Part shown: one piece after another, positions 52,802 to 61,971 of the stretch
Numbering within the stretch: position 1 is the first letter of the stretch
Layout of the letters: each line of letters begins with the position of its first letter
DNA from: Butyricicoccus_B sp017886875
Lineage (GTDB): Bacteria; Bacillota; Clostridia; Oscillospirales; Butyricicoccaceae
Assembly (NCBI GenBank): GCA_963931655.1
Contig: OZ007036.1
Location: forward strand, 434,001 to 498,000
Direction: 5' to 3'
DNA length: 64,000 nucleotides
Position numbers and translations under genes: made by a program
Notes under the pieces: model-generated
What the model was told of the DNA's origin: nothing
The model's input: the letters and a program-made list of their open reading frames with translations, nothing else
Database searches by the model: none

Positions 52802-53737
52802 ATGAGGATAGTAATAGCATTAGGTGGTAATGCTCTAGGAAATACCTTAACCGAGCAAATGACAGCTGTAAAACATACAGCAAGTGCAATAGCCGATTTA
52901 ATAGAGCAAGGACATGAAGTTATAGTTTCACATGGAAATGGCCCACAAGTGGGAATGATACATCATGCAGTTAATGAATTAACTCATGTTGTTGAACAAG
53001 ATTTTCCCGTTATACCACTATCTGTATGTGTAGCAATGAGCCAAAGTTATATAGGATATGATTTGCAAAATGCACTTCGTGAAGAACTTTTAAACCGTTC
53101 TATATTAAAACCATGTGCAACAGTTATAACACAGGTTATAGTAGACCCTAATGATATTGCTTTTAAAAAGCCAACTAAGCCTATCGGCAGATTTATGAGT
53201 GAAGAAGAAGCTAAAAAATTAGCTGATGAAAAAGGTTATCAAATGATGGAAGACGCTGGTCGTGGTTGGCGTAGAGTGGTTGCAAGCCCTAAACCTAAGG
53301 CTATTGTTGAAATTGAAACTGTTCGTTCTTTATTACAAGCTGGTCAAGTTGTAATTGCTGGCGGTGGTGGCGGCATACCTGTTATTGCAGAAGGAAACCA
53401 TCTAAAAGGAACAAGTGCAGTAATTGATAAAGATTTCTGTTCATGTTTAATGGCTGAACTCGTTGATGCTGATTTACTTATTATTTTAACCGCAGTTGAA
53501 AAATGTGCAATTAACTTTGGTAAGCCTAATCAAGAATGGCTTGATAATATAACAGTTAGTCAAGCTAAAGAATACTGCGAACAAGGTCATTTTGCCACAG
53601 GTTCTATGCTTCCTAAGGTTGAGGCTGCTATAAAATTTGCTGAATCGGCAAAAGGAAGAAAATCGCTTATCACACTTTTGGAAAAAGCAAAAGATGGTAT
53701 GGAAGGAAAGACAGGTACAGTTATATATAATGTATAA
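52802..53737 (+). CDS. arcC: Carbamate kinase
   Basis: 311 residues. IVIALGGNALGN starts it; ViSHGNGPQVG, ASPKPKAIVEIETV, IAGGGGGIPVI and KGTSAVIDKDF follow, all carbamate-kinase blocks. It makes ATP from carbamoyl phosphate and ADP. In E. coli the same position in the ygeWXY region is taken by yqeA. Here it is the likely ATP-yielding step of the pathway. Confidence 0.95.
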   Translation: MRIVIALGGNALGNTLTEQMTAVKHTASAIADLIEQGHEVIVSHGNGPQVGMIHHAVNELTHVVEQDFPVIPLSVCVAMSQSYIGYDLQNALREELLNRSILKPCATVITQVIVDPNDIAFKKPTKPIGRFMSEEEAKKLADEKGYQMMEDAGRGWRRVVASPKPKAIVEIETVRSLLQAGQVVIAGGGGGIPVIAEGNHLKGTSAVIDKDFCSCLMAELVDADLLIILTAVEKCAINFGKPNQEWLDNITVSQAKEYCEQGHFATGSMLPKVEAAIKFAESAKGRKSLITLLEKAKDGMEGKTGTVIYNV

Positions 53738-53772
53738 ATAAATACATGTTAATTTGTATATAATTCATCATA

Positions 53773-53801
53773 TTGACTAATTATTGTAAAGATGTTATAC
53801 T
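53773..53801 (+). promoter_or_regulatory. Promoter before ssnA
   Basis: TTGACT (53773-53778) and TATACT (53796-53801), 17-nt spacer, 60 bp before ssnA. It would give the ssnA-ygfK-hydA-xdh half its own transcript. Confidence 0.7.
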
Positions 53802-53861
53802 GTATAAAATAAGATTTTACTATTTAACCAACGCAGTGACAACAGCAGGAGGGCTTATAAA

Positions 53862-55196
53862 ATGAAATACATTTTACATAGCGGCACAGTTGTGACCGGT
53901 GGCAAACAAAACAATATAATAGAAAACGGTGCAGTTGTATGGGAAAATAATAAAATTCTAGCTATTGGCGATGAAAAAGAGCTTTTAAATCGCTTTGCAG
54001 ATGCTGACAGAATAAATGCAAATGGTGGAATTATCTTCCCAGCTTTTATAAATGCACATCATCATATCTATTCAGCTTTTGCTAGAGGACTTTCAATTCC
54101 AAATAATACACCAAATAATTTTCTTGCAGTGCTTGAAGGAACTTGGTGGAATATAGATAGGCATTTAACAAATGCTATGACACGTTATTCAGCTTATATG
54201 ACATTTATTGAATGTATTAAGTCAGGTGTAACAACTGTTTTTGACCACCATGCATCTTTTGGTGAAATCGCTGGCAGTTTATCAGAAATAGCCGAGGTTT
54301 CAACCGAACTTGGTGTTAGGTCGTGCTTATGTTATGAAATCTCAGATAGAGATGGTGAGCAAAAAGCAAAACAATCTGTACTTGAAAATGTTCGTTTTGC
54401 AAAAGAATGTGAAAATGATAAATCTGGGCTTTTATCGGCTCTTTGTGGTATGCACGCTTCTTTTACAATTTCAGAAAAAACAATGACATTTGCAAGAGAA
54501 CAAATGGATAATGGTTTCCATATTCATGTATGTGAAGGAAGTTATGATAGAGATGATTGTGAAAGATTATACCATGAAAGTGTTATTTCACGTTTAAAAC
54601 GTCATGATATATTAGGAGAAAAGACAATTTGTGGTCATTGCGTATATTTAACACCTGAGGATAGAAAGATATTGGCTGATACTAACACTGCCGTTGTACA
54701 TAATCCTCAATCTAATATGGGTAATGCTGTTGGTGTTACTGATGTTTTAAAACTATTTAATAGTGGAGTTACTGTCGGACTTGGTACGGACGGCTTTACA
54801 AGTGATATATTAGAGTCTATGAAACATGCAAATGTATTAATTAAGCATGAAAACAAACACCCATCTGTGGGTTGGAATGAAACCTTTGATATGGCACTTA
54901 CTAACAATGCTTTACTTGCAAACCGTCATTTTAATGGAGAATTTGGCGAGTTAAAAGAGGGGGCTAATGCTGATATTATAGTTTCTGATTATAAACCATT
55001 TACACCACTTACAGCAAATAACTTCCAAGGTCATATGTTATTTGGAATGAATGGCAGAAATATTGTAACCACTATTGGCAATGGTAAAATCCTTATGAAA
55101 AATCGAGAACTTTTAACTGTAGATGAAGAAAAAGTGCGTTTTGAGTGTCAAAAACAGTCAAAAGAGCTTTGGAGTATACTTTGTGGAGGTGAATAA
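53862..55196 (+). CDS. ssnA: Amidohydrolase-family aminohydrolase SsnA
   Basis: 444 residues of the chlorohydrolase/guanine-deaminase-like amidohydrolases. Metal ligands: INAHHHIYSAFARG, FHIHVCEG, ICGHCVYLT and LGTDGFTSDI. SsnA sits with ygfK and xanthine dehydrogenase-like genes in many clusters and probably deaminates or opens a heterocyclic ring. Exact substrate unproven. Ribosome site GGAGGG. ygfK follows after 3 bp. Confidence 0.93.
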   Translation: MKYILHSGTVVTGGKQNNIIENGAVVWENNKILAIGDEKELLNRFADADRINANGGIIFPAFINAHHHIYSAFARGLSIPNNTPNNFLAVLEGTWWNIDRHLTNAMTRYSAYMTFIECIKSGVTTVFDHHASFGEIAGSLSEIAEVSTELGVRSCLCYEISDRDGEQKAKQSVLENVRFAKECENDKSGLLSALCGMHASFTISEKTMTFAREQMDNGFHIHVCEGSYDRDDCERLYHESVISRLKRHDILGEKTICGHCVYLTPEDRKILADTNTAVVHNPQSNMGNAVGVTDVLKLFNSGVTVGLGTDGFTSDILESMKHANVLIKHENKHPSVGWNETFDMALTNNALLANRHFNGEFGELKEGANADIIVSDYKPFTPLTANNFQGHMLFGMNGRNIVTTIGNGKILMKNRELLTVDEEKVRFECQKQSKELWSILCGGE

Positions 55197-55199
55197 ATT

Positions 55200-56822
55200 A
55201 TGAGTGATTTAATGCATGGAATACCTTTTAAGCGATTGCTTACTGATACTATCAATGAATATAAAAATAATAAAACTTGCTATTATGTGCCTGTTTTTGA
55301 GCTTAAACAAAATGATTATACGGTTGCAGGAAAACCTGTAAGTTTACCGATTGGCCCTGCTGCTGGTCCACATACTCAACTCTCACAAAATATAATTGCA
55401 GGTTTTATAGCGGGTGCTAGAATTTTTGAGCTTAAAACCGTCCAAGTTATGGAGGGTGAAGAATTAGGTATTATTAAGCCTTGTATCTATGTAAGTGATG
55501 AGGCTTATAACACTGAATGGTCTACAGAGCTTACTGTTTCTCAGGCAGCAGAAGAATATATAAAAGCATATATTATGCTTCATATTTTAGCTAAAGAGTT
55601 TAATTTAAAGCCTGATTTTCAATTTCATATAAGTGTAGGTTATGACCTTGCAGGTATTAAAAGTCCTAAAATTGATAACTTTTTAAATACAATGCAAAAT
55701 GCATCAAATAGCGATATTTGGAAAGAAAGTATAAAAACTGTTTTAGACAATATTAATATATTTGAAAATATTGATACTGAATTTGCAAATAATCTTTCAC
55801 CAAAAATTTCTGAACTTGTAACACTCTCCACAATGCATGGTTGCCCTCCAGAAGAAATTGAAAAAATCGCAACATATCTTATAAATGAAAAAGGATATAA
55901 CACATATATTAAGTGTAATCCTACTTTAATTGGTTATGAAAAAGTTAGAAAGCTATTAGATGATAATGGATACACAGATATTAGCTTTGATACTTCACAC
56001 TTTGAGCATGATATGAAGCTTGATGATGCATTAAGCATGATAAATCGTTTAATGAGCGTCGCACAAGCTAAAAACCTTATCTTTGGCGTAAAATTAACAA
56101 ATACATTTCCAGTTGATATTAAAAATAATGAGCTTACAGGCGAAACAATGTATATGTCTGGTAAACCTTTGTTTTTACTTGCTATTCATGTTGCAAAAGT
56201 ATTATCTGAAGCTACTAATGGCACACTTCCAATATCGTTTTCTGGTGGAATAGATACTCATAATATAAATGATGTGCTTTCTTGCGGTATATCTCCAGTT
56301 ACAGTTGCTACTTTGCTGCTTAAAGCGGGAGGTTATAAAAATTTATCCAAACTTGCTGAGTTAGCACCTGAAAAAATTCCAGATAAAGTTGATATAAATA
56401 AATTATCTGAGCTATGTGATAAGCTTACAAGTGATACATATTATCAAAGAAAGCAAACAAAACAAAATATAAAATCTTCTACACCTCCAGACGCTTGTTT
56501 TAAGTGTAAAAACTGTGTTGATGTTTGCCCAAATCGTGCAAATTTCCCATTAAAAGATATTAAAGCTTGCGTTCATATAGACTCTTACTGTAATGAATGT
56601 GGTAACTGTGCTTGTTTATGTCCGTTTGGTTATGTTCCTTATCGTGATAAGTTTACATATTTTGAAAATCTATCCGACTTTGAAAACTCCAATAATGATG
56701 GTTTTCTAAATAAAGATAAGTATCGCTATAAAGGTAAAGTTTTTGAAGATTTAAACCAGCTACCTGATGAATTGCAACAAGTTGTTTTGCGATTTATGCA
56801 GGGAGGCGAAAAAGATGAGTAA
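55200..56822 (+). CDS. ygfK: Compact YgfK-like protein lacking the FAD/NAD module
   Basis: 540 residues. The N-terminal about 415 residues match the YgfK dihydroorotate-dehydrogenase-like barrel (LPIGPAAGPHTQLSQNI, RIFELKTVQVMEG, TLSTMHGCPPEEIE, ISFSGGIDTHNI). The C-terminal part carries two 4Fe-4S motifs, CFKCKNCVDVCP (from Cys 433) and CNECGNCACLCPFG. E. coli YgfK is about 1030 residues and has a GltD-like FAD/NAD(P) domain between these parts; here that whole stretch is absent and the two parts join after SDTYYQRKQ. It may pass electrons between the barrel flavin and an external carrier. Overlaps hydA. Confidence 0.85.
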   Translation: MSDLMHGIPFKRLLTDTINEYKNNKTCYYVPVFELKQNDYTVAGKPVSLPIGPAAGPHTQLSQNIIAGFIAGARIFELKTVQVMEGEELGIIKPCIYVSDEAYNTEWSTELTVSQAAEEYIKAYIMLHILAKEFNLKPDFQFHISVGYDLAGIKSPKIDNFLNTMQNASNSDIWKESIKTVLDNINIFENIDTEFANNLSPKISELVTLSTMHGCPPEEIEKIATYLINEKGYNTYIKCNPTLIGYEKVRKLLDDNGYTDISFDTSHFEHDMKLDDALSMINRLMSVAQAKNLIFGVKLTNTFPVDIKNNELTGETMYMSGKPLFLLAIHVAKVLSEATNGTLPISFSGGIDTHNINDVLSCGISPVTVATLLLKAGGYKNLSKLAELAPEKIPDKVDINKLSELCDKLTSDTYYQRKQTKQNIKSSTPPDACFKCKNCVDVCPNRANFPLKDIKACVHIDSYCNECGNCACLCPFGYVPYRDKFTYFENLSDFENSNNDGFLNKDKYRYKGKVFEDLNQLPDELQQVVLRFMQGGEKDE

Positions 56823-58194
56823 ACTTATAAAAAATGGAACTTTAGTGTTTTCAAATGAAACAAAAAAGACGGATTTACTTATTGATGGCGAAAAAATTAT
56901 TCAAATAGGTGATAATTTAACAGGTGATGAAGTTATAGATGCTGAAGGCTGTTTTGTATTTTCTGGGTTTATAGATGGTCATACACATCTTGATATGCCT
57001 GTATCTGGAACTGTTACTGCTGATGATTTTTCTACTGGTACGGCTGCTGCACTTGCTGGCGGAACAACTATGATTATAGATTTTGCAACACAAGATAGAG
57101 GGCATACTTTAAAAAAAGCATTGGATATTTGGCATAAAAGAGCCGATGGTAATTGCAGCTCAGATTATGGCTTTCATATGGCAGTTACAGACCTTAACGA
57201 GCAAACAAAAAAAGAGCTTTTCACAATGAAAGAACAGGGTATAACATCATTTAAATGTTATTATGCTTATGATGCATTAAAGCTTGATGATAGCAAAATG
57301 TATGAAATGCTATGTATAATGAAAGAAATAAATGGTGTTTTAGGTGTTCACTGTGAAAATGGAGATATTATAAATCATTTACAGCAAAAAGCCATAAATA
57401 ATGGTCATTTAACTCCAGATTATCACCCTAAAACTCGTCCATCGCTTTTAGAAGGGGAAGCTGTAGGTAGATTTTTAAGACTTGCAGATTTAGCGGGTGC
57501 TAAACCATGGATTGTACATTTATCTAGCTCAGATGGACTTGAAGAAATCCGTCTTGCAAGAAAACGTGGTCAAAAAGTCTATGTCGAAACCTGTCCACAA
57601 TATTTAACACTTGATGAAAGTGTATATAATTTAAGTGGCTTTGAAAGTGCAAAATATGTTTGTTCACCACCTATTAGAAGCAAAAATGACCAAAGTTCGC
57701 TTTGGAATGCACTACAAAAGATTGAAATTGATATTATCTCAACTGACCATTGCTCTTTTAACTTTAAAAATCAAAAAGAGCTTGGACTAAATAATTTCAC
57801 AAAAATACCAAATGGTCTGCCTACAATAGAACATAGACCAGTTATTATCTATACCTCAGCAGTTAGCACAGAAAAAATAACAGTTTGTGATATGCATAGA
57901 ATGCTTAGTGAAAATCCTGCAAAGATGTTTGGTTTATATCCTAAAAAGGGTATTCTTTCAGTTGGTAGTGATGCAGATATTGTAATTTATGACCCTAACA
58001 AAAATAAAGTGATAACTGCACAAAATCAAACACAAAATTGTGATTATACACCTTTTGAGGGATTTAAAACGGTTGGCAGTGTAAGAGATGTTTTTTTGAG
58101 AGGACATCATGCAGTAAAAAACGGAAAAATAGTAAAACGCAATTTAGGACTATATATAAATCGGGGTGATTGTGAATGTATACCATCACAGTAA
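56815..58194 (+). CDS. hydA: Dihydropyrimidinase/hydantoinase-like amidohydrolase
   Basis: 459 residues. Metal site: IDGHTHLDMP, the probable carboxylated Lys in TSFKCYYAYDALK, GVHCENGD, and IVHLSSSDGLEEI; STDHCSFNFKNQKELG carries the late Asp. Enzymes of this family open cyclic ureides; in purine-degradation clusters they probably open the imidazolone or ureide ring. ATG 56815 overlaps the ygfK end; the upstream Met at 56767 is inside ygfK. Overlaps the next gene by 19 nt. Confidence 0.93.
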   Translation: MSKLIKNGTLVFSNETKKTDLLIDGEKIIQIGDNLTGDEVIDAEGCFVFSGFIDGHTHLDMPVSGTVTADDFSTGTAAALAGGTTMIIDFATQDRGHTLKKALDIWHKRADGNCSSDYGFHMAVTDLNEQTKKELFTMKEQGITSFKCYYAYDALKLDDSKMYEMLCIMKEINGVLGVHCENGDIINHLQQKAINNGHLTPDYHPKTRPSLLEGEAVGRFLRLADLAGAKPWIVHLSSSDGLEEIRLARKRGQKVYVETCPQYLTLDESVYNLSGFESAKYVCSPPIRSKNDQSSLWNALQKIEIDIISTDHCSFNFKNQKELGLNNFTKIPNGLPTIEHRPVIIYTSAVSTEKITVCDMHRMLSENPAKMFGLYPKKGILSVGSDADIVIYDPNKNKVITAQNQTQNCDYTPFEGFKTVGSVRDVFLRGHHAVKNGKIVKRNLGLYINRGDCECIPSQ

Positions 58195-60743
58195 ATGACA
58201 AAGATTATACCTTTGAGCAGGACTACAAACTATTAGATGTTTTGCGTAATAAATTAAAACTTAAATCAGTCAAAGACGGCTGTTCTGAGGGTGCTTGCGG
58301 CACTTGTACAGTTCTTGTTGATGGGAAACCAGTTAAGGCATGTGTTCAGAAAATCTCCCGATTTGAAGGCAAAAAAATCCTTACAGTTGAAGGCTTTTCT
58401 GATTATGAAAAAGAGCTTTATGTATATGCATATGGTGCAGCGGGTGCAGTTCAATGCGGTTTTTGTATTCCTGGAATGGTCATTTGCACAAAAGCACTTT
58501 TGGATTTAAACCCATCACCAACTAGAGCAGAAATAACTGAAGCTCTTAAAAATAATTACTGTCGTTGCACAGGCTATAAAAAAATTATAGATGCTGTTGA
58601 AATTGCGGCAGAGCTTAAACGAACAGGCAAACCTATTCCAAAACCAGAAAAGATAACTGGTATTGGTCAGCGTGCTGCAAGAATAGATGTAAGAGAAAAA
58701 GTGCTAGGTGAAGGAAAATATGTCGATGATTATGACGAAAAAGACTTTCCAAATATGCTTTATGGTTCTGCACTTCGCTCCGCTTATCCTCGTGCAAGAG
58801 TTTTATCAATAGATACAAGTGAAGCTGAAAAAGTAGAGGGTATTGTATGTATTGCAACTGAAAAAGATATTCCTGGGCAAAATAAAATCGGACATATAAA
58901 AAGTGACTGGGCAACACTTATAAAAGTCGGAAATATAACCCGCTATTTAGGTGATGCGATTGCTCTTGTCTGTGGAGAAAATTTAGAAACAGTTGAAAAA
59001 GCTAAAAAGCTTATTAAAGTTGAATATGAGGTTTTACCTGCTGTATTTGACCCAATTAAGGCGATGGAACGTGGTTCTCCATTTGTTCATAAAGAGGGTA
59101 ATATATTAGCTTTTGAAAGCTTAAAACGTGGTGATGCTGATGAAGCTATAAAAAATTCTGCATATGTTGTGACAAATGAATATGAAACACCATTTACAGA
59201 ACATGCATTTTTAGAGCCTGAATGTGCTATTGCCACTTGTAATTCACATGAAGAAGGAGTTACAATTTATTCTTCTGACCAAGGTGTTTATTCTACTCAA
59301 CATGAATGTTCTATGATGCTTGGTTTAGAACCAGATAAAGTTCATGTTATAAATGCACTTGTAGGCGGTGGCTTTGGTGGTAAAGAAGATATGACTGTAC
59401 AACATCATGCAGCATTACTTGCTTGGCTTACACTTAGACCTGTTAAAGTTAAACTCACAAGACAAGAAAGCATACTAATTCACCCAAAACGTCACCCTAT
59501 GAAGATGAAATTTACAACCGCTTGTGATGAAAACGGCTATTTAACAGGTATGAAAGCAACCATAATAGCTGATACTGGTGCTTATGCCTCTTTAGGTGGC
59601 CCTGTACTTCAAAGAGCATGTACACATGCAGCTGGTCCTTATAATTATCAAAATGTTTGGATTGAAGGCACAGCGGTTTATACAAACAATCCGCCTGCTG
59701 GTGCTTTTCGTGGTTTTGGAGTTACGCAAAGCTGCTTTGCTACTGAATGTAACTTAAATCTTTTAGCCGAAATGGTCGGTATTTCTCCATGGGAAATACG
59801 TTATAGAAATGCTATAAGACCAGGACAAGAACTCCCAAATGGTCAAATTGCTGAAGAAGGTACTGCACTTGTAGAAACTCTTGAAGCTGTCAAAGAAATA
59901 TATGAAAGACACCCTAGAGCGGGTATTGCTTGTGCTATGAAAAATGCTGGTGTAGGTGTTGGGCTGAAGGATTGGGGACGTTGCAGGCTTACAATAGAAG
60001 ATGGTAAAATGTATATTCGTGCTGGTGCCTCTTGTATTGGTCAAGGTTTAGGCACAGTTTTAGTACAAATTGCTTGTGAAACCACTGGTTTAGATGCTGA
60101 TGATATTATTTATATGGCATCTGAAACAAATGCTGCTCCTAATTCTGGTGATACATCTGGCTCACGCCAAACACTAATTACAGGTGAAGCATGTCGAAGA
60201 GCATGTGTTAAACTTATGGAAGAACTTGGTGATAAACCTCTATCAAGCTTGAATGGAAAAGAATTTTATGGTGAATATTTAGCTGTAACCGACCCAATGG
60301 GTGCACCAAAGAAAAATCCAGTTTCACATGTTGCTTATGGATATGCAACACAGGTTGCATGTTTAAATGAAGATGGAACGGTTGAAATGATAGTTGCAGC
60401 CCATGATGTTGGTAAAGCTATAAATCCATTATCAGTAGAAGGACAGATTGAAGGCGGCGTTATAATGAGCCTTGGATATGCACTTACTGAGCAATTTCCA
60501 CTTGAAGAAGGCAAGCCAAAAGCTAAATTTGGTGCTTTAGGTTTATTTAGGGCTAATAAAACACCAGATGTTCAATCGGTTATTGTTGAGAAAAACCCAT
60601 CTAAACTATCATATGGCAGTGTTGGTATAGGCGAAATAACATCTATTCCAACCGCACCCGCTATCCAAGGTGCTTACTATAAAATGGACGGAATATTTAG
60701 AAATAAATTACCTCTTGAAAACACTCCATATAGTCGTAAATGA
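58176..60743 (+). CDS. Xanthine-dehydrogenase-like molybdo-iron-sulfur protein (selenium-dependent type)
   Basis: 855 residues joining the 2Fe-2S domains and the molybdopterin subunit. Cys motifs: CSEGACGTCTVLVDG and CGFCIPGM...YCRCTGYKKI. From about residue 165 the large-subunit parts follow: GGGFGGKEDMTVQHH, PPAGAFRGFGVTQ and the catalytic Glu near residue 820 in GIGEITSIPTAP. There is no FAD domain. Its company (ssnA, ygfK, ygeXYW) points to the selenium-dependent hydroxylases of purine breakdown; selenium is a labile cofactor there, and no in-frame TGA is present. It would hydroxylate xanthine or another purine with an unidentified electron acceptor. Confidence 0.9.
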   Translation: MYTITVNDKDYTFEQDYKLLDVLRNKLKLKSVKDGCSEGACGTCTVLVDGKPVKACVQKISRFEGKKILTVEGFSDYEKELYVYAYGAAGAVQCGFCIPGMVICTKALLDLNPSPTRAEITEALKNNYCRCTGYKKIIDAVEIAAELKRTGKPIPKPEKITGIGQRAARIDVREKVLGEGKYVDDYDEKDFPNMLYGSALRSAYPRARVLSIDTSEAEKVEGIVCIATEKDIPGQNKIGHIKSDWATLIKVGNITRYLGDAIALVCGENLETVEKAKKLIKVEYEVLPAVFDPIKAMERGSPFVHKEGNILAFESLKRGDADEAIKNSAYVVTNEYETPFTEHAFLEPECAIATCNSHEEGVTIYSSDQGVYSTQHECSMMLGLEPDKVHVINALVGGGFGGKEDMTVQHHAALLAWLTLRPVKVKLTRQESILIHPKRHPMKMKFTTACDENGYLTGMKATIIADTGAYASLGGPVLQRACTHAAGPYNYQNVWIEGTAVYTNNPPAGAFRGFGVTQSCFATECNLNLLAEMVGISPWEIRYRNAIRPGQELPNGQIAEEGTALVETLEAVKEIYERHPRAGIACAMKNAGVGVGLKDWGRCRLTIEDGKMYIRAGASCIGQGLGTVLVQIACETTGLDADDIIYMASETNAAPNSGDTSGSRQTLITGEACRRACVKLMEELGDKPLSSLNGKEFYGEYLAVTDPMGAPKKNPVSHVAYGYATQVACLNEDGTVEMIVAAHDVGKAINPLSVEGQIEGGVIMSLGYALTEQFPLEEGKPKAKFGALGLFRANKTPDVQSVIVEKNPSKLSYGSVGIGEITSIPTAPAIQGAYYKMDGIFRNKLPLENTPYSRK

Positions 60744-60751
60744 TTTTACAA

Positions 60752-60785
60752 ACAGGCTATCATAATATTTGATAGCCTGTTTTTA
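60752..60785 (+). terminator. Terminator of the purine cluster
   Basis: ACAGGCTATCA (60752-60762) pairs with TGATAGCCTGT (60770-60780), 7-nt loop, then TTTTATATTT. Confidence 0.88.
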
Positions 60786-60840
60786 TATTTATTACTAAAA
60801 ATTTATGTATTTATATTTTAATAAATATATATTTTACCAG

Positions 60841-60921
60841 TTGCCTACAGCTAACCTAACATGTTATTATATTTGAGCGACAAAAAAGAAATTTTTTTAC
60901 AAAAGGGTTAGCAGTGGCTAA
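60841..60921. promoter_or_regulatory. Inverted pair of candidate iron-regulator operators
   Basis: TTGCCTACAGCTAA (60841-60854) and TTAGCAGTGGCTAA (60908-60921) share TT-N2-C-N4-GCTAA; the reverse complement of the first matches the second at 10 of 14 positions, with perfect GCTAACC/GGTTAGC arms (60850-60856, 60906-60912). The first runs on into CTAACCTAA, which resembles a DtxR/IdeR half-site. They bracket the probable promoter of the siderophore operon. Confidence 0.45.
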
Positions 60922-60939
60922 TTCATAGGAAGGGAATTT

Positions 60940-61971
60940 ATGAGAAAACATATTTCAACTATAATTTTATTTGTTTTACTTTTAATAGCATCTTTGACGT
61001 CTTTGTTTTTGGGTGTACTAGAAATGAATGTTTCCGGTTTGCTTTCTGGAAATCTTGAGCAGATAGAAACTCTTTTAATCTCAAGACTTCCAAGGCTGCT
61101 TGCTATTCTTTGTACTGGTATAGGGCTTAGTGTTGCAGGTCTTATAATGCAACAACTTTGTATGAATAAATTTGTGTCTCCATCTACTGGTGCTACAATT
61201 TCTTCCGCACAGTTTGGTATTTTAATAGCACTGCTTTTTATGCCTAATTCAACACTTTGGAGTAGAGCATTTTTTGCCTTTGTTGCGGCAATTCTAGGCA
61301 CATGGCTTTTCGTATGGTTTATTCAAAAAATCACATTTAAAGAAGCTGTAATGGTGCCTTTAGTGGGCATTATGTTTGGTAATGTAATCGGAGGTATAAC
61401 AAGCTTTTTATCTTATAAATATGAAATGACACAAGCTCTTTCAACTTGGCTTGTTGGTAGCTTTTCAACTATTTTAAGAGGTCAATATGAACTGGTTTAT
61501 TTAACTGTTCCACTTGTAATTATTGCTTTTATCTTTGCAAACCATTTCAATATTGTTGGTATGGGAAAGGATTTCTCACAAAATCTTGGTGTATCATATA
61601 ATACGGTGTTATTTATGGGGCTGACTATTGCAGCAGTTTTAACTGCAAGTGTAGTTGTGGTTGTTGGTGCTATTTCCTACATAGGTCTTATTGTTCCAAA
61701 TCTTATTGCAATGTTCAAAGGAGATAAAATTCAAGGAACGCTTATAGATACAGCTCTTTTTGGTGCATTATTTGTACTTGTTTGTGATATGGTAGGTAGA
61801 ACTGTTATTGCACCTTATGAATTACCAATAGAACTTATTGTTGGTATTTTAGGCAGCATATTATTTATTGGTTTGCTGTTTTATCGCCTTAAAAATGGCA
61901 GAAAAAGTATTAGTCTAGGTGCTAATAATACAACTTGCTGTAATTGCACACCTAAACTGGAGGAAAATTGA
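60940..61971 (+). CDS. yclN: Siderophore ABC transporter permease (YclN/CeuB type)
   Basis: 343 residues, nine or so membrane helices of the FecCD/BtuC family. The segment GLSVAGLIMQQLCMNKFVSPSTGAT closely follows B. subtilis YclN; GAISYIGLIVPNLIAM is the ATPase-contact motif. Part of a four-gene permease-permease-ATPase-binding protein set in the same order as yclNOPQ. Imports iron-siderophore complexes. The end carries an unusual Cys-containing tail (TTCCNC). Overlaps the next gene by one base. Confidence 0.9.
   Translation: MRKHISTIILFVLLLIASLTSLFLGVLEMNVSGLLSGNLEQIETLLISRLPRLLAILCTGIGLSVAGLIMQQLCMNKFVSPSTGATISSAQFGILIALLFMPNSTLWSRAFFAFVAAILGTWLFVWFIQKITFKEAVMVPLVGIMFGNVIGGITSFLSYKYEMTQALSTWLVGSFSTILRGQYELVYLTVPLVIIAFIFANHFNIVGMGKDFSQNLGVSYNTVLFMGLTIAAVLTASVVVVVGAISYIGLIVPNLIAMFKGDKIQGTLIDTALFGALFVLVCDMVGRTVIAPYELPIELIVGILGSILFIGLLFYRLKNGRKSISLGANNTTCCNCTPKLEEN

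Noticed and set aside
58176..60743. Selenocysteine-containing hydroxylase
   Set aside because: No in-frame TGA within the gene; selenium in this enzyme class is a labile cofactor ligand rather than Sec.
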